Shown here: in pieces, positions 41,710-50,178 of the stretch
Layout: each line of letters begins with the position of its first letter
Numbering within the stretch: the first letter of the stretch is position 1
Source: Kitasatospora aureofaciens
GTDB taxonomy: Bacteria > Actinomycetota > Actinomycetes > Streptomycetales > Streptomycetaceae
Length of the DNA: 64,000 nucleotides
NCBI GenBank assembly: GCA_000720845.1
Contig: JODU01000002.1
Span: 186,001 to 250,000 of the forward strand
Reading direction: 5' to 3'
Translations under genes and position numbers: made by a program
Notes under the pieces: model-generated
Database searches by the model: none
What the model was told of the DNA's origin: nothing
What the model saw: the letters and a program-made list of their open reading frames with translations, nothing else

Positions 41710-42951
41710 ATGATGAACAACCTCACCCCCCTGGAGCCGAAGGCCGGCAAGGCCACGGTCAGACGGCACAACCTCAGCCTGGTCCTGAGGGCCGTGCACG
41801 ACGCGGGGGAGGCGACCAGGGCCCAGGTCGCCACGTATGTCGGACTGACCAGGGCGGCGGTGTCGTCCCTGGTCGAGCAGTTGCTGGAGTACGGCTTCGT
41901 CTCCGAGTGGGGCAAGACCAGCAGCGGCCAGGCGGGGCGGCCCGGCACCGTCCTGAAGGTGTCCCGCTCGGGCCCGGCGGGCCTCGGCGTCGAGATCAAC
42001 ATCGACTACATCGCGGTGTGCGTCGTCGACCTCGCCGGCACCGACCGGGTGCGGCTCGTGGAGCACGTCGACAACCGCGGGGTCCAGCCCTCCGAGGTCC
42101 TGGCGCGCGCGGCCCGGCTGGCGGCGCGCGCCATCGGCTCGGCGGCGGAACAGGACCTCGCACCGGCCGGTGTCCATGTCGCGCTGCCGGGCCTGGTGAC
42201 CGGCGGCGCCGTCCGCCAGGCACCCAACCTGGGCTGGCAGCGGGTCGCCGTCGAGGGGCTGTTCGCCCAGGCGCTCCTCGCCCTGCGCCCCGCCCACCGC
42301 CCGCTGCCGGTCAGCTCCGACAACGAGGCCAACGCCGCCGCCCTCGCCGAGCTGTGGTTCGGCGCCGGCACCGAGGGCGTGCGCAGCTTCCTGTACCTGA
42401 CCGGCGAGATCGGCATCGGCGGCGCCCTCGTGCTGGGCGGTGAACTGCTGCGCGGCGCGCACGGCTTCGCCGGGGAGATCGGGCACATGGTCGTCGACCC
42501 GGAGGGCCCGCTGTGCCGGTGCGGCGCCCACGGCTGCCTGGAGCAGTACGCCGGACAGGCCGCGCTGCTCGCCGCCGCCGGCCTCGACGCGGACGCGGGT
42601 GCGCAGGGCGTCGCCGCACTCGAAAGCCGTGCCCGGCGGGGAGACCCCTTGGCGCTGTCGGCGATCGAACGCGCCGGACGGCAACTGGGCGTCGTGGTCT
42701 CGGGCGCGGTGAACCTCTTCGACCCCGAGGCGGTGATGCTCGGTGGCGTCTACCGCGAGCTGATGGACTGGCTCGCCCCGGCCGTCGACCGCGAACTCGC
42801 CCGGCGCGTGGTGTCCGGGCTGTGGAGCGAGGGCGGCAAACGGCTGCGCGCCTCGTCCTCGCTCGGCGACGCGGCCCGGGGCGCGGCCGGCGTGATCGTC
42901 CGCGAGGTGCTGGCCGACCCGGGGGCCTACGCGGAACGGGACGCGGGCTGA
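41710..42951 (+). CDS. ROK family transcriptional regulator
   Basis: A 413-residue repressor-type ROK protein: an N-terminal winged helix (about residues 15-75, with VRRHNLSLVLRAVHDAGEATRAQVATYVGLTRAAVSSLVEQLLEYG) is followed by the sugar-kinase-like domain with the zinc motif CRCGAHGCLE and GEIGHMVVD. TACGCT (41694-41699) ends 10 nt before ATG 41710, so the leader is very short; ATG 41713 is an alternative start. It sits beside the GH1/ABC/GH31 group and is the only regulator near it, so it is the probable repressor of locus 2. Its stop codon is inside a long terminator repeat. Confidence 0.92.
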   Translation: MMNNLTPLEPKAGKATVRRHNLSLVLRAVHDAGEATRAQVATYVGLTRAAVSSLVEQLLEYGFVSEWGKTSSGQAGRPGTVLKVSRSGPAGLGVEINIDYIAVCVVDLAGTDRVRLVEHVDNRGVQPSEVLARAARLAARAIGSAAEQDLAPAGVHVALPGLVTGGAVRQAPNLGWQRVAVEGLFAQALLALRPAHRPLPVSSDNEANAAALAELWFGAGTEGVRSFLYLTGEIGIGGALVLGGELLRGAHGFAGEIGHMVVDPEGPLCRCGAHGCLEQYAGQAALLAAAGLDADAGAQGVAALESRARRGDPLALSAIERAGRQLGVVVSGAVNLFDPEAVMLGGVYRELMDWLAPAVDRELARRVVSGLWSEGGKRLRASSSLGDAARGAAGVIVREVLADPGAYAERDAG

Positions 42952-42990
42952 CGCGGAGGGCCGCCGCCCGGCGGCCCTCCGCGTCAGCCC
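42945..42990. terminator. Bidirectional terminator, 46-bp inverted repeat
   Basis: Bases 42945-42966 and 42969-42990 are perfect inverse complements (22-bp arms, 2-bp centre, beginning GGGCTGACGCGG). The left arm includes the TGA stop of the ROK gene and the right arm ends 8 bp before the stop of the convergent GH1 gene, so it can serve both. Confidence 0.85.
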
Positions 42991-42997
42991 GTCCGGC

Positions 42998-44377
42998 TCA
43001 CCCGCGGTTCGCGGCGATCAGCTCCCGGTACCAGCGGTAACTGTCCTTCGGCGTGCGCTCCTGCGTGCCGTAGTCCACCCGCACGATGCCGAAGCGCCTG
43101 TCGTAGCCGTACGCCCACTCGAAGTTGTCCAGCAGCGACCACACGTAGTACCCGCGCACGTCCACCCCCGCGTCGATCGCCGCCCGCAGCGCGCTGAGGT
43201 GGTCGCGCAGGTAGGCGACCCGGTCGGTGTCGTGCACCGCACCGTCGGCGGCCGGCGCGTCGTCCTCCGCCGAGCCGTTCTCCGTGATGTGGACCGGCGG
43301 GAGCGCGTCGCCGTACTGCTTCTTCAGGGCGACCAGCAGGTCGGTGAAGCTGTCCGGGACGACCGGCCAGTCCATCGCCGTGTGCCGCACCCCGGGGAGC
43401 CGCACCTCCTCGTACCGGTTGTCCGTGGCCACGCGCCGGGCCGGGTCGCTCTCGCGGTACGGGGCGTCGGCGACCACGATCGGCCGGTAGTAGTTGATGC
43501 CGAGGAAGTCCAGCGGCCGGGAGATCAGCTCCAGGTCGCCCTCTCGCCGGAAGTCCGCCCCGGTGATCAGCTCGCCCCAGGTCTCCTCCTCGGTGGCCGG
43601 GTAGCGGCCCGCGAGGATCGGCTCGGTCCACACCAGGTTGTGCTGGGTGTCGGCGCGGACCACCGCGGCCAGGTCGGCCGGGGAGTCGGTGGCGGGCAGG
43701 TTGCGGTCCAGGTTGAGCGTGATGCCGACCTCGCGCACCCCGGCCGCGCGCAGCGCCTGCACGGCCAGTCCGTGGCCGACCAGCAGGTGGTGGGCGGCGG
43801 CCAGCGCGCCCCGGCCCTCCTTGGCGCCGGGGGCGTGCCGGCCAATGGAGTAGCCGAGGAAGGAGCTGCACCACGGCTCGTTGAGGGTGATCCAGCGCGG
43901 CACCCGGTCGCCGAGGTGCTCCGCCACCACCGCCGTGTACTCGGCGAACCGCTCCGCCGTCTCCCGTACCCGCCAGCCGCCCCGGTCCTCCAGCGCCTGC
44001 GGCAGGTCCCAGTGGTAGAGGGTGGCGGCCGGTTCGATGCCCGCCGCCAGCAGTTCGTCCACCAGACGGGAGTAGAAGTCGAGGCCCTTGGGGTTCACCG
44101 CGCCCGACCCGTCCGGCACGATGCGCGGCCAGGCGATCGAGAAGCGGTAGGAGTCGACGCCGAGGTCGCGCAGCAGGGCCACGTCCTCGGGGTAGCGGTG
44201 GTAGTGGTCGCAGGCCACGTCACCGGTGTCGCCGTTCGCCACCAGGCCGGGGGTGTGGCTGTAGGTGTCCCAGATCGACGGACCGCGGCTGTCCTCGGCC
44301 GCCGCGCCCTCGATCTGGTACGAGGCGGTCGCGGCGCCCAGGACGAAGCCGGGCGGGAAGCTGGGGAAGTCACTCAT
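42998..44377 (-). CDS. Glycoside hydrolase family 1 beta-glucosidase
   Basis: A 459-residue TIM-barrel enzyme of GH1, with acid/base Glu167 in ITLNEPW and nucleophile Glu366 in HITENGS. It begins with the family start FPPGFVLGAATASYQIEGAAAEDSRGPSIWD. It has no signal peptide, so it acts on imported oligosaccharides, removing beta-linked glucose from the non-reducing end. It is the last gene of a minus-strand operon with the binding protein and permeases. Together with the GH31 xylosidase it can strip xyloglucan oligomers from the end. Confidence 0.95.
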   Translation of the reverse strand: MSDFPSFPPGFVLGAATASYQIEGAAAEDSRGPSIWDTYSHTPGLVANGDTGDVACDHYHRYPEDVALLRDLGVDSYRFSIAWPRIVPDGSGAVNPKGLDFYSRLVDELLAAGIEPAATLYHWDLPQALEDRGGWRVRETAERFAEYTAVVAEHLGDRVPRWITLNEPWCSSFLGYSIGRHAPGAKEGRGALAAAHHLLVGHGLAVQALRAAGVREVGITLNLDRNLPATDSPADLAAVVRADTQHNLVWTEPILAGRYPATEEETWGELITGADFRREGDLELISRPLDFLGINYYRPIVVADAPYRESDPARRVATDNRYEEVRLPGVRHTAMDWPVVPDSFTDLLVALKKQYGDALPPVHITENGSAEDDAPAADGAVHDTDRVAYLRDHLSALRAAIDAGVDVRGYYVWSLLDNFEWAYGYDRRFGIVRVDYGTQERTPKDSYRWYRELIAANRG

Positions 44378-44418
44378 GCTGTGCTGCTCATCTCCGTGCG
44401 TACGCGGTGGTGCGAGGT

Positions 44419-45246
44419 TCACTTGACGGAGCCGCCGGTGATCCCGGCGGCGATGTACTTCTGGGCGAGGACGAGGAGGACCGCCGCCGGCACCGCCGAC
44501 AGCACGGACGCGGCCATCACCGAGCCCCAGTCGCCGACGTGCGCGCCGATGTACTGGTAGATGCCCAGGGTGATGGGCTTCACGTCGTCGGTCGTGTTCA
44601 GGGTGAGCGCGAACATGAAGTCGCTCCACGAGAACAGGAACGCGAACAGGCCCGAGGTGATCAGCGAGTTGCGGCTCATCGGCAGCACCACCCGGACGAA
44701 GGTGCGCACCGGCCCGGCCCCGTCGATCTGCGCGGCCTCGATCACCTCGCCGGGGATCGACACCATGAAGGAGCGCATCAGCACGATGGAGAACGGGATG
44801 CCCAGCGAGGCGTCCGCCAGCATCAGGCCGAAGTAGGAGTTGACCAGCCCCAGGTCGACGTAGGAGTTGTAGAGCGCGTTGGCGATGACGATGCCCGGCA
44901 CCATCTGGGTGATCAGCGTGCCGAAGACGATGGTGCGCGAGCCGCGCAGCCCGAACCGCGCCAGACCGTAGGCGGCCGGCGCCGAGATGGCGAGGCAGAT
45001 GGCGACCGCGCCGAGCGAGACCGCCAGCGAGGTCAGCAGGTGCCCGCCCTGGTCGCTGATCGCCTTGGAGAAGCCGGACAGGTCCAGGCTGCCGGGCACC
45101 GGGTCGACCTGGAGCAGCCCCGAGTCGGGCTGGAGCGCGGTGTTGAGCATCCAGTACAGCGGGAAGAGCATCACGCACAGGATGAGCACGCCGGCGACGG
45201 TGGAGCCCCAGCGGCGCCGGGAGGCAGTGGGCGTGTGGGAGGCCAT
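44419..45246 (-). CDS. Sugar ABC transporter permease (MalG type), locus 2
   Basis: A 275-residue CUT1 permease with six helices; the EAA loop is EVIEAAQIDGAGPVRTFVRVVLPM and the end is IAAGITGGSVK, as in MalG. ATG 45246 follows GGGAAG and is 5 bp after the upstream permease's stop. It is co-transcribed with the partner permease and GH1. Confidence 0.95.
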   Translation of the reverse strand: MASHTPTASRRRWGSTVAGVLILCVMLFPLYWMLNTALQPDSGLLQVDPVPGSLDLSGFSKAISDQGGHLLTSLAVSLGAVAICLAISAPAAYGLARFGLRGSRTIVFGTLITQMVPGIVIANALYNSYVDLGLVNSYFGLMLADASLGIPFSIVLMRSFMVSIPGEVIEAAQIDGAGPVRTFVRVVLPMSRNSLITSGLFAFLFSWSDFMFALTLNTTDDVKPITLGIYQYIGAHVGDWGSVMAASVLSAVPAAVLLVLAQKYIAAGITGGSVK

Positions 45247-45251
45247 GGACG

Positions 45252-46205
45252 TCACTTCCCCTCGGTGCGGTTGGCCCGCAGGTAGAACACCGCGAACACG
45301 GCGGAGATCAGGATGAGTACGTTGCCGACGACGGCGCCCGCGCCGAAGTCCAGCTGGACGAAGGAGTTCTGGTAGGTCAGGGTGCCGAGCGTCTGGGTCG
45401 CGTCGGCCGGGCCGCCGTCGGTCAGGGCGAGGATCAGGTCGAGGATCTTCACCGTCGACATGAAGCCGAGCACCAGGACGACCGTGACGACGGGCTTGAG
45501 CATCGGCAGGGTCACCGAACGGAAGGTCCGCCAGGCCGAGGCGCCGTCCAGCGCGGCCGCCTCGTGCAGCTCCTTCGGGATCTCCTGGAGACCGCCGTAC
45601 AGGATGACCATGTTGAACGGGATGCCGATCCAGATGTTGACCAGGATGACCGACAGCAGGGCCATCTCGGGGCTGGTCAGCCAGGGCGTGTGGCCACCGA
45701 TGCCGAGGGTGTCCAGGAACGAGTTGAGCACGCCGGTGTCCTGGTCGAGGATGCGCCGCCAGACGATGCCGGACACCACCATGGGCACCAGCCAGGGCAG
45801 CAGGATCAGCGAGCGCAGCACCCCGTTCAGCGGGAAGCGGCGGCTGAAGAAGACCGCGAGGGCCAGGCCGATGCCGAACTGGCCGAGCAGCGAGCCCGCC
45901 GTGAAGACGAGCGTGTGCCACAGGGCCTTGCCGAACAGGGCGTCCTGGAACACGTTGGACCAGTTGTCGGCGCCGTTGAAGGGCGCCTCACCGGTGAAGA
46001 AGGTCTTCGGCGTGTAGTCCTGGAAGCTCATCACGACGTTGCGCACGAGCGGGTAGCCGAAGAACAGCAGCATGAAGACGACGGCGGGGGCGACGAACCC
46101 CCACTGGGTGAGCCGGCGGCGGCGCGCGATCCGGCCGGGATCCGGCGCGGGGGCGGACTTGGACGCCTCGGCGGGCGTGCGCGCGGTGACGGTGGACGTG
46201 GTCAT
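45252..46205 (-). CDS. Sugar ABC transporter permease (MalF type), locus 2
   Basis: A 317-residue CUT1 permease. A basic N-terminal tail (RIARRRRLTQ) precedes six helices; the EAA loop is LHEAAALDGASAWRTFRSVTLPM. It is 11 bp downstream of the binding-protein gene stop. It works with the MalG-type partner. Confidence 0.95.
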   Translation of the reverse strand: MTTSTVTARTPAEASKSAPAPDPGRIARRRRLTQWGFVAPAVVFMLLFFGYPLVRNVVMSFQDYTPKTFFTGEAPFNGADNWSNVFQDALFGKALWHTLVFTAGSLLGQFGIGLALAVFFSRRFPLNGVLRSLILLPWLVPMVVSGIVWRRILDQDTGVLNSFLDTLGIGGHTPWLTSPEMALLSVILVNIWIGIPFNMVILYGGLQEIPKELHEAAALDGASAWRTFRSVTLPMLKPVVTVVLVLGFMSTVKILDLILALTDGGPADATQTLGTLTYQNSFVQLDFGAGAVVGNVLILISAVFAVFYLRANRTEGK

Positions 46206-46216
46206 GGGGGCGTACC

Positions 46217-47503
46217 TCAGTTCCCGCTCGTGGCCCGCTGCTGGGCGCGCTTCAGGGCGGTCTCACTGGACTGGCCGGTCAGGGCCGACTGGAAGGCGCT
46301 CTGCAGCGCGAGCGACACACTCGACCAGCCGGCGCCGAGCTTCGCCGTACGGGACCGGGCGACGGCCACCTGGTCGGCGAGGGAGTCCAGCTCGGGCACC
46401 TTCTCGCGCCAGACGGCGGCCGCCTTGGCGTTGGCCGGGACCATCCAGCTGTTGAGCGCGTAGGTCAGCTGCTCCTTCTGGCTCGCCAGACACGCGACGA
46501 TCTTTCCGGCCGTCTTCTCCCGGGCCTCGTCGCCGGTGTTGGGCACGGTGAGGACGGCACCGCCGAGTGGGCCCACCGAGTCGTCGCCGGCCTCGGGCAC
46601 CGGGATCGGCGCGATGCCCCAGTGCAGCGACTTGTCGCTGTTGAGGGTCTCCACCTGCCAAGGACCGTTGACCATCATCGCCGCGTTGCCGGCCATGAAC
46701 TGGTCGTTGACGTCCGCCTGGGTCCAGTTGACCGTCGACTTGGAGAGCGAGCGGTCCTTCAGCAGGCTCTTCCAGTAGTCCAGGGCCTCGACGACCTTCG
46801 GGCTGTCCAGGTCGGTCTCGTCGCCGCCGTTGGACCACATGAACGGCGTGAACTGGAAGACACCGTCCTCCGCGCCGCCCGCGCTGAGCGCCAGGCCGTA
46901 CCGCTTGCCCTGTGTGAGCTTCTTCGCCGTTAGGCGCAGCTCGGCCCAGGTGGTGGGGACCTCGACGCCCGCCTTGTCGAGGACGTCCTTGTTGTAGAAG
47001 AGGGCGAGGGTGTTCACCGAACGGGCCGCGCCGTAGTAGGTGCCCTTGTACGAGCCGAAGTCGACGATGCCGTCGGGGATGTCGTCGGTGCTCAGCCCGA
47101 GGGTCCTGAGGTCGACCAGCCCGCCCGCGTCGGCGAAGGTCGGCATCTCGGAGGCGTCGAACTGCACGATGTCGGGCAGCGACTTGGACGAGGCCATGCG
47201 CAGCGCCTTGGTCATCACCTGCGCCGCCGGGACGCTCTGCTGCTCGATGGTGACCCCCAGCTCCTTGCCGCAGCGGGCCATCGCCTCCGCGTCCCAGCGG
47301 TGGTACGACTCGTCGGTCGAGGAGTTCATCACGGTGTACGTGTCGGCGTCGCGCTGCTGTCCGCAGCCGGCCAGTGCCGCCCCGGCGACCAGCACGGACA
47401 CCGCGGTGAGCGGGGCGACGACTCGGCGTGAGCGTCCTCGCCCGCGGCGCGTGGCAGCCGGAGGGTGTGCTGTCAAGGCGAGCGAGGTGAAGCGCTTCGA
47501 CAT
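46217..47503 (-). CDS. Sugar-binding lipoprotein, locus 2
   Basis: A 428-residue solute-binding protein with an Arg-rich N terminus, hydrophobic segment and lipobox LAGC at Cys47; there is no canonical Tat motif ahead of the hydrophobic core apart from SRRVVAPL. The core follows family 1 (SLPDIVQFDASEMPTFADAG, YKGTYYGAARSVNTLALFYNKDVLDKAG and WSNGG). ATG 47503 has AAGGG upstream. It leads the minus-strand operon and is divergent from GH31. Confidence 0.94.
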   Translation of the reverse strand: MSKRFTSLALTAHPPAATRRGRGRSRRVVAPLTAVSVLVAGAALAGCGQQRDADTYTVMNSSTDESYHRWDAEAMARCGKELGVTIEQQSVPAAQVMTKALRMASSKSLPDIVQFDASEMPTFADAGGLVDLRTLGLSTDDIPDGIVDFGSYKGTYYGAARSVNTLALFYNKDVLDKAGVEVPTTWAELRLTAKKLTQGKRYGLALSAGGAEDGVFQFTPFMWSNGGDETDLDSPKVVEALDYWKSLLKDRSLSKSTVNWTQADVNDQFMAGNAAMMVNGPWQVETLNSDKSLHWGIAPIPVPEAGDDSVGPLGGAVLTVPNTGDEAREKTAGKIVACLASQKEQLTYALNSWMVPANAKAAAVWREKVPELDSLADQVAVARSRTAKLGAGWSSVSLALQSAFQSALTGQSSETALKRAQQRATSGN

Positions 47504-47559
47504 GGTGCGGCCCTTGCTGTCGTACCGTCCGGCTTCCTCGCCGGACTGTTTTGTTTGAT

Positions 47560-47578
47560 GTGATGACTAATACGTCAC
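47560..47578. promoter_or_regulatory. Inverted repeat GTGATG-N7-CGTCAC
   Basis: Five of six arm positions pair. The spacer contains a minus-strand -10-like TATTAG, so the site overlaps the likely promoter of the binding-protein operon. Just beside it is the T-rich TTTTGTTTGATG. Confidence 0.45.
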
Positions 47579-47708
47579 GGACCCGCTTCCGCGCTAGAGG
47601 AAAGTGGCCCCGCTCTCTTCGCTCCGCCGGGTGAGGAAGCCGTTCTCATGCGTAATAGTGCCAGCTCAGCGCGCTGAAGTCGGCGTAGACCCCTCGGCGT
47701 GGGGATTT

Positions 47709-47728
47709 GTTTTGTGTACGATCAAAAC
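47709..47728. promoter_or_regulatory. Inverted repeat GTTTTG-N8-CAAAAC before GH31
   Basis: Perfect 6-bp arms around TGTACGAT, which holds a -10-like TACGAT. This is a very AT-rich site for this genome and shares TTTGTTT with the sequence at about 47.55 kb. ROK repressors of the XylR/NagC type bind T-rich repeats, so the ROK protein at 41.7 kb is a candidate. Confidence 0.55.
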
Positions 47729-47786
47729 GCTGTGAGACGGCCCCCGTGCTCCCACCCGACAGCTCCCGCCCCACCCAAGGAAGATC

Positions 47787-50057
47787 ATGAAGTTCACCGA
47801 CGGCTTCTGGCTCATCCGCGAGGGCGTGCATCTCTCGTACGCCACTGAGGTACGCGATGTGCGCCCCGAATCGAAGCGCTTCACCGCCCATGCCGCCGTG
47901 AAGAAGGTGACGCGGAGGGGGGACACGCTCAACGCGCCGCTTCTCACGGTCGAGTGCTTCTCTCCCGCCGAGGGCGTCATCGGCGTCCGCGTCACCCACC
48001 ACTCCGGCAAGCGCCGGCCGGGCCCCGACTTCGCTCTCACCGGGGCGGCGGACGGCGCCGGCGAGGTACGCCAGGACGGCACCGTCACCGAGCTGACCAG
48101 TGGCCCGCTCACCCTCCGCCTGGACCGCGAGGGCCCCTGGGGCCTCACCTTCCACGACGCGGGCGGGCGCGAGCTGACCCGTGCCGACGCCAAGGGCACC
48201 GCCTTCGCCACCACCGGCGACGGCGCCCACCACATGCTGAGCCGCCTCGCCCTCGGCGTCGGCGAGCAGATCTACGGCCTCGGCGAGCGCTTCACCCCGT
48301 TCGTCAAGAACGGCCAGGTCGTCGACATCTGGCAGGCCGACGGCGGCACCAGCAGCGAGCAGGCGTACAAGAACATCCCGTTCTACCTCTCCTCGCGCGG
48401 CTACGGCGTCTTCGTCAACCACCCCGGCGCGGTCTCCTTCGAGGTCGGCTCCGAGTCCGTCGGCCAGGTGCAGTTCAGCGTCGAGGACCAGACGCTGGAG
48501 TACTACGTCGTCGCCGGGCCCACCCCGAAGGACGTCCTCACCCGCTACACCGCCCTCACCGGCCGCCCCGCCCTGCCGCCGGCCTGGTCCTTCGGCCTGT
48601 GGCTGACCACCTCCTTCACCACCTCCTACGACGAGCGGACGGTCACGTCGTTCGTGGACGGCATGGCCGAGCGCGGCATCCCGCTCTCCGTCTTCCACTT
48701 CGACTGCTTCTGGATGCGCGAGTACCAGTGGTGCGACTTCCAGTGGGACCCGGACGTCTTCCCGGACCCGGACGGCATGCTCGCCCGGCTCAAGGCCAAG
48801 GGACTGAGGGTCAGCGCCTGGATCAACCCCTACATCGCCCAGAAGTCCCCGCTCTTCGACGAGGCCGCGGCCCTCGGTCACCTGGTGCGCAGGCCGGACG
48901 GCGACATCTGGCAGTGGGACCTGTGGCAGGCCGGCATGGGCCTGGTCGACTTCACCAGCCCCGCCGCCCGCGACTGGTACGCCGGGAAGCTCAAGCCGCT
49001 GCTCGACCAGGGCGTGGACTGCTTCAAGACCGACTTCGGCGAGCGCATCCCGACCGACGTGGTCTGGCACGACGGCTCCGACCCGGAGCGCATGCACAAC
49101 TACTACACGCACCTGTTCAACCGCACCGTCTTCGAACTCCTGGAGAAGGAGCGCGGCCAGGGCGAGGCCGTCCTCTTCGCCCGCTCGGCGACCGCGGGCG
49201 GCCAGCAGTACCCCGTCCACTGGGGCGGCGACTGCTGGTCGTCCTTCGAGGCGATGGCCGAGTCACTCAGGGGCGGCCTGTCCCTCTCGCTGAGCGGCTT
49301 CGGCTTCTGGAGCCACGACATCGGCGGCTTCGAGGGCACTCCCGACCCGGCGGTCTTCAAGCGCTGGCTCGCCTTCGGCCTGCTCTCCTCGCACAGCCGG
49401 CTGCACGGCTCCTCGTCGTACCGGGTGCCGTGGGAGTTCGGCGAGGAGGCCGTCGACGTCGCCCGCCGCTTCACCCTCCTCAAGCACCGCCTGATGCCCT
49501 ACCTGTACGGCGTCGCGGCCGAGGCGCACCGCACCGGCGTGCCCATGATGCGGCCGATGGTTCTGGAGTTCCCGCACGACCCGGCGTGCCGTCCGCTGGA
49601 CCGCCAGTACATGCTCGGCTCCGACCTCCTGGTCGCCCCGGTCTTCACCGAGGACGGCGAGGTCGAGGTCTACCTCCCGGAGGGGACCTGGACCCACCTC
49701 CTGTCCGGCGAGCGCGTCACCGGCCCGGCCTGGCGCACCGAACGGCACGGCTACGACAGCCTGCCCCTGTACGTCCGCGAGGGCGCCGTCCTGCCGCTGG
49801 GCTCCGACGACCAGCGGCCCGACGGCGACTGGCTGGACGCCCCGACCCTGCTGGTCCACCCGGCCGCCGGCGCCGACTACGCGGCCGAGGTCACCGTGCC
49901 CGACCTGCTGGGCACACCGGCCGCGACCTTCCGCGTGCGGCGCGACGGGGACGTCCTGCGGGTCACCGCGAGCGGCACCGACCGCCCCTTCACCGTCCGG
50001 GTCGCGGGCGGCGCGAGCGCGGAGGGCGCCGCGGAGGTGGCCGTGCCCCTGGCCTGA
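47787..50057 (+). CDS. yicI: GH31 alpha-xylosidase (YicI type)
   Basis: A 756-residue cytoplasmic enzyme that closely follows E. coli YicI along its whole length, from MKFTDGFWLIREG through VYLPEGTWTHL. The nucleophile Asp416 (CFKTDFGERIP) and acid/base Asp482 (HWGGDC) have the same residue numbers as in YicI, and the xyloside-pocket residues Phe277, Cys307, Phe308, Trp345 and Lys414 are all kept at the same numbers (comparison from memory). This indicates removal of alpha-1,6-xylose from xyloglucan oligosaccharides or isoprimeverose. ATG 47787 follows AAGGAAG. It is divergent from the ABC operon, with the shared promoter region between, and closed by a strong terminator. Confidence 0.95.
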   Translation: MKFTDGFWLIREGVHLSYATEVRDVRPESKRFTAHAAVKKVTRRGDTLNAPLLTVECFSPAEGVIGVRVTHHSGKRRPGPDFALTGAADGAGEVRQDGTVTELTSGPLTLRLDREGPWGLTFHDAGGRELTRADAKGTAFATTGDGAHHMLSRLALGVGEQIYGLGERFTPFVKNGQVVDIWQADGGTSSEQAYKNIPFYLSSRGYGVFVNHPGAVSFEVGSESVGQVQFSVEDQTLEYYVVAGPTPKDVLTRYTALTGRPALPPAWSFGLWLTTSFTTSYDERTVTSFVDGMAERGIPLSVFHFDCFWMREYQWCDFQWDPDVFPDPDGMLARLKAKGLRVSAWINPYIAQKSPLFDEAAALGHLVRRPDGDIWQWDLWQAGMGLVDFTSPAARDWYAGKLKPLLDQGVDCFKTDFGERIPTDVVWHDGSDPERMHNYYTHLFNRTVFELLEKERGQGEAVLFARSATAGGQQYPVHWGGDCWSSFEAMAESLRGGLSLSLSGFGFWSHDIGGFEGTPDPAVFKRWLAFGLLSSHSRLHGSSSYRVPWEFGEEAVDVARRFTLLKHRLMPYLYGVAAEAHRTGVPMMRPMVLEFPHDPACRPLDRQYMLGSDLLVAPVFTEDGEVEVYLPEGTWTHLLSGERVTGPAWRTERHGYDSLPLYVREGAVLPLGSDDQRPDGDWLDAPTLLVHPAAGADYAAEVTVPDLLGTPAATFRVRRDGDVLRVTASGTDRPFTVRVAGGASAEGAAEVAVPLA

Positions 50058-50081
50058 CCCCCGGCAGAGCGGGCGGCACAC

Positions 50082-50124
50082 ACACGGCGAAGCGGCACGC
50101 GGGGGGCGTGCCGCTTCGCCGTGT
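50082..50124 (+). terminator. Terminator after GH31
   Basis: A perfect 19-bp stem: ACACGGCGAAGCGGCACGC (50082-50100) with its complement at 50106-50124 and a GGGGG loop, 24 bp after the stop. Confidence 0.9.
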
Positions 50125-50178
50125 TCGTCTTGCGGCGCGTGTCGCGGGATGGGCCGAGGGCGTGTCGCGGGGTGTGCC

